Origin: Pseudomonadota bacterium
GTDB lineage: Bacteria; Pseudomonadota; Gammaproteobacteria; Burkholderiales; Burkholderiaceae_B
Direction: 5' to 3'
Assembly (NCBI GenBank): GCA_023439305.1
Contig: JAEXOO010000017.1
Coordinates: 1 to 45,147 of the forward strand
Length of the DNA stretch: 45,147 nucleotides
Position numbers and translations under genes: made by a program. Below, in pieces: positions 8,377 to 17,820 of this stretch (positions within the stretch are counted from its first letter, which is position 1; every line of letters starts with the position of its first letter). The notes beneath the pieces were generated by a model, which saw only the letters and a list, made by a program, of their open reading frames with translations, had not been told where the DNA came from and searched no databases.

Positions 8377-8895
8377 TCAGCCTGCTGTGCCCGCTTGCTG
8401 CGACTGTTGTTCGCGGCGCTCTTTGGCCTTGGTATGCAGCCAGCGCTCGACGGACGGAAACACGAATTTGCCCACATCGCCGCCCAGAATAGCGATTTCG
8501 CGCACGATAGTGCCCGAGATGAACTGGTACTGGTCCGAAGGCGTCATGAACATGGTTTCTACTTCGGGCAGCAGGTGGCGGTTCATGCCGGCCATCTGAA
8601 ATTCGTATTCGAAGTCGGACACGGCGCGCAGCCCGCGCACAATGACGCGCGCATTCTGTTCGCGTACAAAGTCCTTGAGCAGGCCGGAAAAGCTCTTCAC
8701 TTCCACATTGGGGTAGTGGCTGAGCACTTCCGAGGCGATTTCGACGCGCTCGTCCACCGTGAAGAAAGGGCGTTTGTTCTGACTGGCCGCCACCCCGACC
8801 ACCACGTGGTCGAATAAATTGGCGGCACGCCTTACCAGGTCCTCATGGCCTCGGGTCAGGGGGTCGAAGGTTCCGGGGTAAACAGCAGTAATCAT
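8377..8895 (-). CDS. coaD: Phosphopantetheine adenylyltransferase
   Basis: 172 aa. It is the fourth enzyme of coenzyme A synthesis, joining ATP and 4'-phosphopantetheine to dephospho-CoA. The nucleotidyltransferase signature GTFDPLTRGH (residues 8-17) carries the TxGH form of the HxGH motif. RGLRAVSDFEYEFQMAGMNR and the second signature ISGTIVREIA follow in the usual places. The C-terminus has a short Lys/Gln-rich tail. It lies between rsmD and yfhL on the same strand with 20-85 bp gaps, the common rsmD-coaD arrangement. Confidence 0.97.
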   Translation of the reverse strand: MITAVYPGTFDPLTRGHEDLVRRAANLFDHVVVGVAASQNKRPFFTVDERVEIASEVLSHYPNVEVKSFSGLLKDFVREQNARVIVRGLRAVSDFEYEFQMAGMNRHLLPEVETMFMTPSDQYQFISGTIVREIAILGGDVGKFVFPSVERWLHTKAKERREQQSQQAGTAG

Positions 8896-8915
8896 GGTGC
8901 GTCCGCGTAAGGAGT

Positions 8916-9545
8916 TCAGGTTGGCGGGGTAGGGTCTGTCGGAGGCGTTATGGGCGCTCCGGGAAGATCGGCATTATTGACTGTTTTCTGCGTTGCAGCA
9001 AATCGAAACAGATGATAATGCACCTGTCCCGCCTTTTCCTGACGTAGTATCTCGTATTGCTCGGGGGCCTGTACAGGGCTTTCCGATTCGATATAGACCA
9101 AGGCCTCGGGAACCAGTACGTTGGGCAGCAAAGGCCAGATGCGCTCCATCCATTCGCGGGCGAAGGGCGGATCCACGAACACCAGGTCGTAGCGCATCTG
9201 GCTACGCTCCAGAATGTGCAGAGCATCGCCCGAGTGGATTCGCACATGCTCGGCGCGCAGTTTGGCGCGCAGGGCGCGCAGGTTCTCGACGGCCGGGCCG
9301 TGGCGCTCCACCATTTGTACAAAGGCAACGCCGCGGGAGGCCGCCTCGAAGCCCAGGGCGCCGCTGCCTGCGAACAGGTCCAGCACGTTCTTGTCGTGGA
9401 ATTCCCCGCTCCAGAAGTGGCGCAGCCAGTTGAACAGGGTCTCGCGGACCCGATCTGGGGTAGGGCGCAGACCCGGTGCGTCGATGACAGGAATCGGTGT
9501 GCGGCGGTAATCACCGCCTACAATACGGACAGCGTGTTTTCTCAT
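8916..9545 (-). CDS. rsmD: 16S rRNA (guanine966-N2)-methyltransferase
   Basis: 209 aa. SAM-binding motif I is LDLFAGSGALGFEAASRG (about residues 55-72) and the catalytic motif is DPPF (125-128), as expected for RsmD, which methylates G966 of 16S rRNA. A longer reading frame extends upstream to 9656, but that would overlap the divergent ftsY. The ATG at 9545 gives the standard start, with VRIVGGDYRR just after it. The ribosome site is weak. It is first in the leftward rsmD-coaD-yfhL group and is divergent from ftsY with only 55 bp between start codons. Confidence 0.93.
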   Translation of the reverse strand: MRKHAVRIVGGDYRRTPIPVIDAPGLRPTPDRVRETLFNWLRHFWSGEFHDKNVLDLFAGSGALGFEAASRGVAFVQMVERHGPAVENLRALRAKLRAEHVRIHSGDALHILERSQMRYDLVFVDPPFAREWMERIWPLLPNVLVPEALVYIESESPVQAPEQYEILRQEKAGQVHYHLFRFAATQKTVNNADLPGAPITPPTDPTPPT

Positions 9546-9600
9546 CAGCGCTTTGATCGGATAATGACGATATTCAACAGAATTTTCTAGTGTAAAACGT

Positions 9601-10911
<1,311 letters not shown>

Positions 10912-10944
10912 GCGCACATATGTCGCTCCTGACTGCATAGCGTT

Positions 10945-10976
10945 AAAAAAACTCCGGCCTCGGCCGGAGTTTTTTT
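10945..10976. terminator. Bidirectional terminator between ftsY and the CYTH-CHAD gene
   Basis: A GC-rich stem (ACTCCGGCC with GGCCGGAGT) is flanked by an A run on the left and a T run on the right. Both flanks can act as U tracts, so it serves both convergent genes. Confidence 0.92.
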
Positions 10977-10988
10977 AAGCAAGGTCGA

Positions 10989-12515
10989 TCAATGCCGAGC
11001 CAGGCTGGGCTGCGGCCGATGCTGTCCCAGTGCGTTCAAGGCGCGCTGCGCTTGTGCGGCACGCGTCTCGCGGGCCTGGCGCAGCCAGCGGCGCGCGAAC
11101 TGGGCCTGCTCCGGGGACAGCGCATGCTGGCTGTACCAGTACAGCGCCACGTCTACGTCGGTCACCGCGCCGATCAGCGCCTGGCAGTCGCGCAGCACTG
11201 CATGCAGGCCTGCATCGTCGGCGCTTTGCAGGAACTCCAGACAATAACGCAGACTTTTGATGCGATTGCGCAGACGATGCTGTTTTTCCTGGCTGATCTG
11301 GGCGAAGCGCTGGCTGCGTAGCTGAATGGTATTGAACCAGCGCGTGATGCGTTCCTCGATCAGTTGGTCGGGTTCATCCACACCGTGCAGGTCCAGCGCC
11401 GGGCCGCAGACCAGGCTTTGCAGATTATTCAGCAGCAGCGATTGGAATTCGGCCGCCGCCGCCAGCTCTACCGGGTCATGCTCCACGTGGGCCGGCTCGA
11501 TTTGCGGCGCAGGTCCAGGCATGCCTGCCTGCAGCAGCAGGGGCGTGATTTCCAGTTGCACCAGATCGTGGTCGCGGGCCTTGCCGAACAGGCCGAAATA
11601 ATGCGCCAGGCGCGTGTTCGCATAACCTTCGCTGGCATTCAGCCATGGCTTGAACAGTTTGCGGCATGAGCGCAGGCGGCGCAGGCCGACGCGCATCATG
11701 GCCAGGTAGTCAGCCTGCAAGGTGGCGACGGGTCGAATGCCGTCGACGCCGGCCAGCAGGGCGGCATTGCGTATGACTTGCTCCAGGCTCATGGAGGCGC
11801 TGCGGCGGTAGAACTGTTCCAGGTCGCGGGTATCCACGAAGTGGGGCTTTGCAAGCTGATACGCCTTGCGTGTCAGGGCAGCGGCCACCTGGGCGGGTGC
11901 CAGCGCGTCGGTCTGGCCGCGTGCCAGACGCCGCTCGGCCAGGCCGGCCAAGGCGTCGCCTCGTTCGGATTTGCTGCGCAGTTCCAGAATCAGGCTGTGC
12001 TTGTAGAGCCAGCGCTGGCCGATCTCGAACATGGCGGAGCTGTCGCCGTGTATCAGTTCGACTTCCAGCTCATTGACGGACAGGCGCAGGCCGTTTGATT
12101 CGATATAGCCCACATCGTAGGCCAGCTCCAGCTCGGAGCCGGCATGCTGGACCAGGGCGAGCTCGCGCAGGATATTGGTCTGGTAGCGGGCCTTGATCCG
12201 GCCGGCATAAGGTAGCAAGGCGGATTCGGCGGGCGAGCCGCGATACAGCTCCAGGTCCAGCTGTGGGCCGGGGCGGGGGTGATTGATTTCAATGCGCGAC
12301 AGCGTGTCGGGCCCGGGCAGCTTAACGGTCTGCACCCACTGCTCGCCTTCCTTGCGCAGTCGCAGCGCGATGTCGGTCAGGGCCAGATCGCGTTCCGGGG
12401 TGTCGAAATAGATGGCGTTCAGGGTGATGCGACCGGTGCGCGCGGCATCCAAGGCGGTCAGCAGACCGGGGCGCGCGCTTTCAGGGACAAAAAATTTCAG
12501 CTCTTGTTCTACCAC
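10989..12515 (-). CDS. CYTH-CHAD domain protein (triphosphate/polyphosphate associated)
   Basis: About 508 aa. The N-terminus has the CYTH ExExK signature (EQELK), followed by IYFDTPERDLA, RLRKEG and VQTVK, as in triphosphate tunnel metalloenzymes such as inorganic triphosphatase. From about residue 230 a CHAD helical domain follows, with conserved basic and histidine positions (VGLRRLRS, KLFKPWL, GKARDHDL, RIKSLRY). CHAD domains bind polyphosphate. No ATG fits; the GTG at 12515, just before the ExExK motif, is the likeliest start. A TTG at 12626 would add 37 residues unlike the family. The leftward IclR gene lies upstream, about 175 bp away. Confidence 0.85.
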   Translation of the reverse strand: MVEQELKFFVPESARPGLLTALDAARTGRITLNAIYFDTPERDLALTDIALRLRKEGEQWVQTVKLPGPDTLSRIEINHPRPGPQLDLELYRGSPAESALLPYAGRIKARYQTNILRELALVQHAGSELELAYDVGYIESNGLRLSVNELEVELIHGDSSAMFEIGQRWLYKHSLILELRSKSERGDALAGLAERRLARGQTDALAPAQVAAALTRKAYQLAKPHFVDTRDLEQFYRRSASMSLEQVIRNAALLAGVDGIRPVATLQADYLAMMRVGLRRLRSCRKLFKPWLNASEGYANTRLAHYFGLFGKARDHDLVQLEITPLLLQAGMPGPAPQIEPAHVEHDPVELAAAAEFQSLLLNNLQSLVCGPALDLHGVDEPDQLIEERITRWFNTIQLRSQRFAQISQEKQHRLRNRIKSLRYCLEFLQSADDAGLHAVLRDCQALIGAVTDVDVALYWYSQHALSPEQAQFARRWLRQARETRAAQAQRALNALGQHRPQPSLARH

Positions 12516-12690
12516 AGCTCGACACTCGAAATAGGACTCCGGGAAGGAGTCGGCTGCCCATGCGCGGCGCGGCGGGCCGCAGGCAGTCTGGATCTTGTTA
12601 AATGCAAGGGGACATTCTGCATCCAAACCCGCAAAACTTGAAGCCGGAATGAAACGGCAGGCGCCTTATTGTGGCTGCGAGCGCCCGGAA

Positions 12691-13518
12691 TCAGGGTTTG
12701 TCCGTGCTCGTGGTGTCGCGCCAGCCCAACTGGTGCGAGATGGTGGCGGCGCATTGGCGCAGCTGGGCCAGGATAGGGCTGTCCAGGCCGGCGTCGAACA
12801 GGGTGCTGGGACCCAGGCTGGTCAGCGCCAGCACAATTTGCCCTGAATGGTCGAAGACGGGCACGGACAGGGCATCAATGCCGGGCAGCGGGTTGCCCAG
12901 GGCCTGGGCCGCGCCTTGGCGGCGGATGCGTTCGAGCAGCTCGGCCAGGGCTTGCGCAGATGGACGCAAGGGGCTGATGCTGGTCACGACCGCACTGTCG
13001 CCGGCTTCGCGGTCAATATAGTGGCGCGCCACGTCGGCCGGCAGCCAGGCGGCAAAGACATGGCCGGTGGCCGTGTGCAGCATGGACATTACCGTTCCGC
13101 AGCGCATGTTCACGTGCACGGGGTAACTGGCTTCGCTGATGTGCACCATGGTCGGACCGTGTGATCCCAGCACCGCCAGGCCCAGCGTGTGGCCGATGCG
13201 CGGCGCCAGCGCCTGTACCAGGGGCAGGGCGATCTTGACCGGATTCTGGCTTTGCAGGCTGACCAGGCCCATCTGCAGCGCGAAGGGCCCCAGTTCGTAC
13301 AGTCCGGTGACGCCGTCCTGCTGAACCAGGCCCACATTGGTGAAACTGACCAGATAGGGGTGCGCCTTGGCGGGGCTCATGGCGGCCTGCTGGGCCAGAT
13401 CGCGCAGCATCATGGGCTGGCCGCTGTCCACCAGAGCCTTGAGCAACGCGAAACCTGTCTCGATGGACTGTATGCGACGGCGTTTCTCTTCGAGGACGGG
13501 GGGGACGGGGTCAGTCAT
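12691..13518 (-). CDS. IclR-family transcriptional regulator
   Basis: 275 aa. An N-terminal winged helix-turn-helix (about residues 15-75) contains RIQSIETGFALLKAL and LRDLAQQAAMSPAKAHPYL, the IclR pattern. The effector domain has LGLAVLGSHGPTMVHI, TATGHVFAAWLP and the C-terminal SVPVFDHSGQIVLALT motif. IclR proteins control catabolic genes in response to small aromatic or organic acids. It is divergent from ribBX with about 115 bp between. No obvious catabolic target lies next to it, so its regulon is not visible here. Confidence 0.93.
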   Translation of the reverse strand: MTDPVPPVLEEKRRRIQSIETGFALLKALVDSGQPMMLRDLAQQAAMSPAKAHPYLVSFTNVGLVQQDGVTGLYELGPFALQMGLVSLQSQNPVKIALPLVQALAPRIGHTLGLAVLGSHGPTMVHISEASYPVHVNMRCGTVMSMLHTATGHVFAAWLPADVARHYIDREAGDSAVVTSISPLRPSAQALAELLERIRRQGAAQALGNPLPGIDALSVPVFDHSGQIVLALTSLGPSTLFDAGLDSPILAQLRQCAATISHQLGWRDTTSTDKP

Positions 13519-13633
13519 GGACGAAACAGGGGGAATGGAGATGGGATCTCAGTGTACAGGCATTGAGCCTGCCCGCCGTGGCCCGGGTGTCGTAAAATGA
13601 CGCTAATTATTGTCTGTTTGAGCAGAGAGCCCC

Positions 13634-14800
13634 ATGAATCAAGAGTTCCAGCCCGAAGCCGCCCTGTCCGGCGCCAGCTCGATTTCGCCTGTCCTGGAGA
13701 TCGTCGAAGAACTGCGCGCCGGTCGTATGGTCATCCTGGTCGACGAAGAGGACCGTGAGAACGAAGGCGACCTGATCATGGCCGCCGAGTTCGTCAATGC
13801 CGAGGCCATCAACTTCATGGTCACCCATGGCCGCGGCTTGGTCTGCCTGACCTTGACCGAAGAGCGTTGCCGGCAGTTGGATCTGCCCCTGATGGCCACG
13901 CGCAATGGGACGCGCTTCGGTACCAACTTCACCGTATCCATCGAGGCCGCCGAAGGCGTGGAAACCGGCATTTCCGCCGCCGACCGAGCACGTACCGTGC
14001 AGGCGGCCGTGGCCCGGGATGCCCGCCCCGTCGATCTTGTGCAGCCCGGTCATATCTTTCCGCTAAAGGCCGCCAAAGGCGGCGTGCTGGTGCGCGCCGG
14101 CCATACTGAAGCGGGCTGCGACCTGACCGCCATGGCCGGCCTGACGCCGGCCGCGGTCATCTGCGAAATCCTGAATCCCGACGGCACCATGGCCCGTCTG
14201 CCAGACTTGCTGACCTTCGCCGCCCAGCACAATATCAAGATCGGCACCATTGCCGACCTGATCCAGTACCGCAGCGAGCACGAGTCCATGATCGAGCGCC
14301 TGCACACGCGCCCGGTGCAGACCGCGTACGGCCAGTTCGACTGCCATGCCTACCGCGACCTGTCCTCGGGCGGACTGCATCTGGCGCTGGTGCACGGCAC
14401 CATACGCCCGGATGTCGAAACCCTGGTGCGCGTGCACGAACCCACAACCGTGCTGGACGTTCTGATTCAGGACGACGTGGGCCATAGCTGGACCTTGCCC
14501 AAGGCCTTGCGGACCGTGTCGGCGTCCGAATCCGGCGTGGTGCTGCTGATGAACTGCCAAAGCTCCGAAGAACAGTCCTTCGAGCAGGTGCAGGCCTGGG
14601 GCATGGACAGTCCCGCCGAAGCTCCGCGCGGCCGTCCCAGCCGCAACGACCTGCGCACCTATGGCATCGGCGCGCAAATTTTGCGCGACCTCAATGTCGG
14701 CAAAGCCCGTTTGCTCTCGCGACCACGTAAAATGCCTAGCATGACAGGGTTCGCACTGACCATCACGGGTTACCATAGCGAACCCGATTCTCAATCCTAA
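13634..14800 (+). CDS. ribB: 3,4-dihydroxy-2-butanone 4-phosphate synthase fused to a degenerate RibA domain (RibBX type)
   Basis: 388 aa. Residues 1 to about 205 are a complete RibB: DEEDRENEGDLIM (38-49), THGRG (64-68), GTRFGTNFTVS, and HTEAGCDL. It makes the four-carbon precursor of riboflavin from ribulose 5-phosphate. The rest has the length and ends of GTP cyclohydrolase II (RPVQTAYGQF, RTYGIGAQILRDLNV). However, the zinc-binding Cys cluster normally found after VRVH (SECLTGD...RCDCG) is replaced by a Cys-free stretch, and the QEGRGIGL motif is missing. This half is therefore probably not a cyclohydrolase. It heads the operon ribBX-ribH-nusB-thiL-pgpA-pncC. I see no FMN riboswitch in the 115-bp upstream gap. 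Confidence 0.92.
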   Translation: MNQEFQPEAALSGASSISPVLEIVEELRAGRMVILVDEEDRENEGDLIMAAEFVNAEAINFMVTHGRGLVCLTLTEERCRQLDLPLMATRNGTRFGTNFTVSIEAAEGVETGISAADRARTVQAAVARDARPVDLVQPGHIFPLKAAKGGVLVRAGHTEAGCDLTAMAGLTPAAVICEILNPDGTMARLPDLLTFAAQHNIKIGTIADLIQYRSEHESMIERLHTRPVQTAYGQFDCHAYRDLSSGGLHLALVHGTIRPDVETLVRVHEPTTVLDVLIQDDVGHSWTLPKALRTVSASESGVVLLMNCQSSEEQSFEQVQAWGMDSPAEAPRGRPSRNDLRTYGIGAQILRDLNVGKARLLSRPRKMPSMTGFALTITGYHSEPDSQS

Positions 14801-14814
14801 GCGGAGCTTCCGAC

Positions 14815-15336
14815 ATGAATCCTTACATTGTTACCCCAGACCTGAACGGGGAAGGACTGCACATCGGTATCGTGCGCGCGCGTTTCAACGAATCCATCGG
14901 TCTGACCGAACTGGAAGCCTGCCTGCAGGAACTGGAAGCTCTGGGCGTGGACGAACGTGATGTCACCGTGCTGTCCGTGCCTGGCGCGCTGGAACTGGGC
15001 ATTACCCTGGCGCAAATGGCTGAAACCGGCGAATTTGACGCCCTGATCGCCCTGGGCGCCGTCATTCGCGGCGATACCTACCACTTTGAAGTGGTCAGCA
15101 ATGAAAGCGCAGCGGCTATTACCCGCGTCTCTCTGGCGACCGGCATTCCCGTCGCCAACGGCGTTCTGACCACCAATACCGACGAACAAGCCGAGGTTCG
15201 CGCCGCCGAGAAGGGCCGCGACTGCGCCCGCACGGCTGTGGAGCTGGGCAATCTCATCGCCGTGCTCGAGCCCGAGCTCGATGACGACGACGAGGACGAA
15301 GACTACGAGGACGAAGATCTTGACGACGACAAATAA
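14815..15336 (+). CDS. ribH: 6,7-dimethyl-8-ribityllumazine synthase with acidic C-terminal tail
   Basis: 173 aa. The enzyme condenses the RibB product with the pyrimidine diamine to form lumazine. Family motifs are RFNE (about residue 24), SVPGALELG, the active-site GAVIRGDTYHFE, and NGVLTT. The last 20 or so residues are almost all Asp and Glu, a tail not present in most RibH proteins. The corresponding GA-rich DNA overlaps the start region of nusB. Spacing to ribBX is 14 bp, with an AAGCGGAG-type ribosome site, so the two are surely co-transcribed. Confidence 0.96.
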   Translation: MNPYIVTPDLNGEGLHIGIVRARFNESIGLTELEACLQELEALGVDERDVTVLSVPGALELGITLAQMAETGEFDALIALGAVIRGDTYHFEVVSNESAAAITRVSLATGIPVANGVLTTNTDEQAEVRAAEKGRDCARTAVELGNLIAVLEPELDDDDEDEDYEDEDLDDDK

Positions 15337-15805
15337 AGTCCAGGCCGCCAAGGCCAACGGACGATCCGCGCGACGCCGCTCGCGTGAATTTGCCCTGCAG
15401 GGCGTGTATTCCTGGCTGTTGCGTGGCGCCGACGGCCTGCAGGAAGCCGTTTCCATCGATGCCCACATCCGGGCTGACGAGGAGTTCGGCGAAGCAGACG
15501 CCGCCTGGTTCAAGACGCTGCTGTTTGGCGTCATGCGCGAAGCGCCGACGCTGCGCGAGCGCTTCCTGCCCTATGTGGATCGCCCGCTCGAAGAACTGTC
15601 GCCCATCGAGCACGGTATTCTCCTGATCGGCAGTTACGAGCTCATCCATCACGTGGAAGTGCCTTACCGCGTGGCCATCAACGAAGCCGTGGAACTGGCC
15701 AAGTCGTTTGGCGGCACGGACGGCTTCAAGTTCGTCAACGGTGTGCTGGATAAGCTGGCCGCCGATGTGCGCGCTCCGGAAGTGGCCAAGCAGGCCCGTC
15801 GCTGA
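15320..15805 (+). CDS. nusB: Transcription antitermination protein NusB
   Basis: About 161 aa from the TTG at 15320. It is an RNA-binding all-helical protein that acts with NusE in rRNA antitermination. Typical segments are SARRRSREFALQGVYSWLL near the N-terminus, RPLEELSPIEHGILLIGSYEL, VPYRVAINEAVELAKSFGG and KFVNGVLDKLA. An ATG at 15281 is in frame, but the extra 13 residues would be a shadow of the acidic ribH tail. The TTG has GAGG about 9 nt upstream and gives a more typical N-terminus. Either start overlaps the ribH end, so the two are translationally linked. Start uncertain, identity firm. Confidence 0.93.
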   Translation: MTTTNKVQAAKANGRSARRRSREFALQGVYSWLLRGADGLQEAVSIDAHIRADEEFGEADAAWFKTLLFGVMREAPTLRERFLPYVDRPLEELSPIEHGILLIGSYELIHHVEVPYRVAINEAVELAKSFGGTDGFKFVNGVLDKLAADVRAPEVAKQARR

Positions 15806-15819
15806 AGGCCGGGTGAGAC

Positions 15820-16782
15820 GTGCTGAACGAGTTCGGTCTCATCAAACACTATTTCAATCGTCCCGCTCCCCAGGGTTACCTGGGAGTGGGGGACGATTGC
15901 GCCTTGTTCACGCCCACGCCCGGCTGGCAGTTGGCCAGCAGCGTGGACTTGCTGATCGAAGGGCAGCATTTTTTTCCTGACGTCGATCCCTTTCTGCTGG
16001 GACACAAGGCGCTGGCCGTGAACCTGTCGGATCTGGGCGCCATGGGCGCGCGTCCGCGCGCCTGTCTGCTGGCCTTGTCCTTGCCCAGCGTACAGCCCGA
16101 TTGGCTGGAAGCCTTTTCGCGCGGCATCTTCCAGTTGTCCGAATACGCGCACTGTCCGCTGATTGGCGGAGACACCACTCGCAGTCCGCAGGGCGTGGTC
16201 ATCAGCATCACCGTCATGGGCGAGGTCCAGCCGGGTCAGGCGCTGCTGCGCAGCGCCGCCCGTCCCGGTGATGATATCTGGCTGACCGGCACGCTGGGCG
16301 CGGCGGATGTCGCGTTGCGGTTGCTGCAGGGCCGCCTGCCTGCTGATCCTGCCCGCCTGAAACAATGTCGTCCTGCGCTCGAGCAGCCCTGGCCGCCGTA
16401 TCGTCTGGGACAGGCTCTGGCGGGGGTGGCGAATGCCGCCATCGATGTATCCGATGGCCTGGTCCAGGATCTCGGTCATATCGCTTCGGCCAGCCGCTGC
16501 GCGGCTCATCTGGATTGGGATGCCTTGCCGCTGGATCCGGGCTTGGACGGCCTGCCCCTGGCTGTGCGCCAGGAGGCGGCGTTGGTAGGTGGCGATGTGT
16601 TCCAGCTTTGTTTTACCGCTGTCCCGGAGCGCCGCGACCAGATACGCGATCTGGCCTTGCAGCACGGCGTTGCGCTGGCCCGTATCGGCGTCATGCAGGC
16701 CGGGCAAGGCGTGCACCTGCGGGATCAACAGGGCTTGCGTCCGGCGCCGGCGCAAGGCGGTTTCGATCATTTTGGCTCCTGA
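15820..16782 (+). CDS. thiL: Thiamine-monophosphate kinase
   Basis: 320 aa from a GTG start preceded by GGGTGAG. The enzyme phosphorylates thiamine monophosphate to the active cofactor. Seen motifs are GVGDDCALF (about residues 22-30), NLSDLGAMGARP, IGGDTTRS and DVSDGLVQDLGHI, as in ThiL. The segment GGDVFQLCFT stands where most ThiL proteins have GGEDYELLFT, so the nucleotide-binding end is somewhat divergent. It is 14 bp after nusB and 9 bp before pgpA in the operon. Confidence 0.95.
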   Translation: MLNEFGLIKHYFNRPAPQGYLGVGDDCALFTPTPGWQLASSVDLLIEGQHFFPDVDPFLLGHKALAVNLSDLGAMGARPRACLLALSLPSVQPDWLEAFSRGIFQLSEYAHCPLIGGDTTRSPQGVVISITVMGEVQPGQALLRSAARPGDDIWLTGTLGAADVALRLLQGRLPADPARLKQCRPALEQPWPPYRLGQALAGVANAAIDVSDGLVQDLGHIASASRCAAHLDWDALPLDPGLDGLPLAVRQEAALVGGDVFQLCFTAVPERRDQIRDLALQHGVALARIGVMQAGQGVHLRDQQGLRPAPAQGGFDHFGS

Positions 16783-16791
16783 GCCTATCCC

Positions 16792-17313
16792 ATGAGCACT
16801 TTTCCCGATCCTTCTCTGAATCCTATTCGTCGCCCCAGTCTGGACTGGGTCTTCAAGAAGCCCTGGCGCATCCTTGCCTTCGGCTTCGGCACGGGTGTGC
16901 TGCGTCCCGGCCCGGGCACCTGGGGCACGGTGTTGGCCTGGGTGCTGTGGGTGCTGGGTCTGCATGTCCTGAGCGATGTACAGATGGCCGTGTTCCTGCC
17001 GCTGGCTTTTTTGCTGGGCTGCTGGGCTTGTCATCGTACTGGCTACGATCTGGGCGTCTCCGACCACGGCGGCATGAACTGGGACGAAATGGTCGCGTTC
17101 TGGCTGGTGCTCTGGCTGATTCCGCAGACCTGGCTGGCGCAAGGCGCGGCGTTCGCCTTGTTCCGTTTTTTTGATATTCTCAAGCCTCCGCCTGTACGCT
17201 ATTTTGACCAGCGTCTGCATAATGGTTTCGGCGTCATGTGGGACGATATCCTGGCGGCGGCCTATGCGCTGCTGGTCATGGCCATCCTGGTGCGTTTTGG
17301 AGTGCTCGCATGA
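16792..17313 (+). CDS. pgpA: Phosphatidylglycerophosphatase A
   Basis: 173 aa membrane enzyme of phosphatidylglycerol synthesis. Motifs are GFGTGVLRPGPGTWGT (about residues 31-46), a DEMVAFW motif, FRFFDILKPPPVRYFD, and GVMWDDILAA, which contain the metal-binding acidic residues of PgpA. Several hydrophobic spans lie between them. The stop codon overlaps the ATG of the next gene (ATGA at 17310-17313). Confidence 0.96.
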   Translation: MSTFPDPSLNPIRRPSLDWVFKKPWRILAFGFGTGVLRPGPGTWGTVLAWVLWVLGLHVLSDVQMAVFLPLAFLLGCWACHRTGYDLGVSDHGGMNWDEMVAFWLVLWLIPQTWLAQGAAFALFRFFDILKPPPVRYFDQRLHNGFGVMWDDILAAAYALLVMAILVRFGVLA

Positions 17314-17816
17314 ATGACTACACCCCCGTATCCCATGCCTTGGCCCTGGGCCGCGCCCTGAAGGACAGGGGCTGGATGGTGGCGACCGCCGAATCCTGCA
17401 CGGGCGGGCTGCTGGCCGGCGCCTTGACCAACGAGCCGGGTTCCAGCGCCTGGTTCGAACGCGGCTACGTTACCTACAGCAACCTGGCCAAGGTGGAAGA
17501 ACTGCGCGTCAATGTAGACACGCTCGAGCGCTTTGGCGCCGTCAGCGAGGAAACCGCCATGGAAATGGCGGCGGGCGTGCTGGAGGCGGCCACGCGTGTC
17601 GAACTGGCCATTTCCACGACCGGCATTGCCGGGCCCGACGGCGCCACGCCCGGCAAGCCGGTTGGATTGGTGTGTTTCGGGTTTGCCCAACGTACAGGCG
17701 ACGGGATCGTCACTCGCGCTGCGACGCGTATCTTCAACGGCGATCGCGACCAGATCCGCAACCAGGCGGTGGAATTCGCGCTGGTTACGGCCCTGTCCAT
17801 ATTGAACCCCGCTTGA
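17310..17816 (+). CDS. pncC: CinA C-terminal-type nicotinamide-nucleotide amidase
   Basis: 168 aa. It consists only of the CinA C-terminal domain, which deamidates nicotinamide mononucleotide to nicotinate mononucleotide in NAD salvage. Motifs are ATAESCTGGLLAGALT (with the catalytic Ser), AWFERGYVTYSN, AVSEETA.EMA and TTGIAGPDGATPGKPVGLV. The start overlaps the pgpA stop, so the two are translationally coupled. It is the last gene of the rib-nus-thi-pgp operon and converges on pyrF with a 4-bp gap and no visible terminator. Confidence 0.93.
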   Translation: MNDYTPVSHALALGRALKDRGWMVATAESCTGGLLAGALTNEPGSSAWFERGYVTYSNLAKVEELRVNVDTLERFGAVSEETAMEMAAGVLEAATRVELAISTTGIAGPDGATPGKPVGLVCFGFAQRTGDGIVTRAATRIFNGDRDQIRNQAVEFALVTALSILNPA

Positions 17817-17820
17817 TTTT

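Noticed and set aside
13519..13633. FMN riboswitch before ribBX
   Set aside because: The gap is only 115 bp and I cannot find the conserved RFN-element segments.
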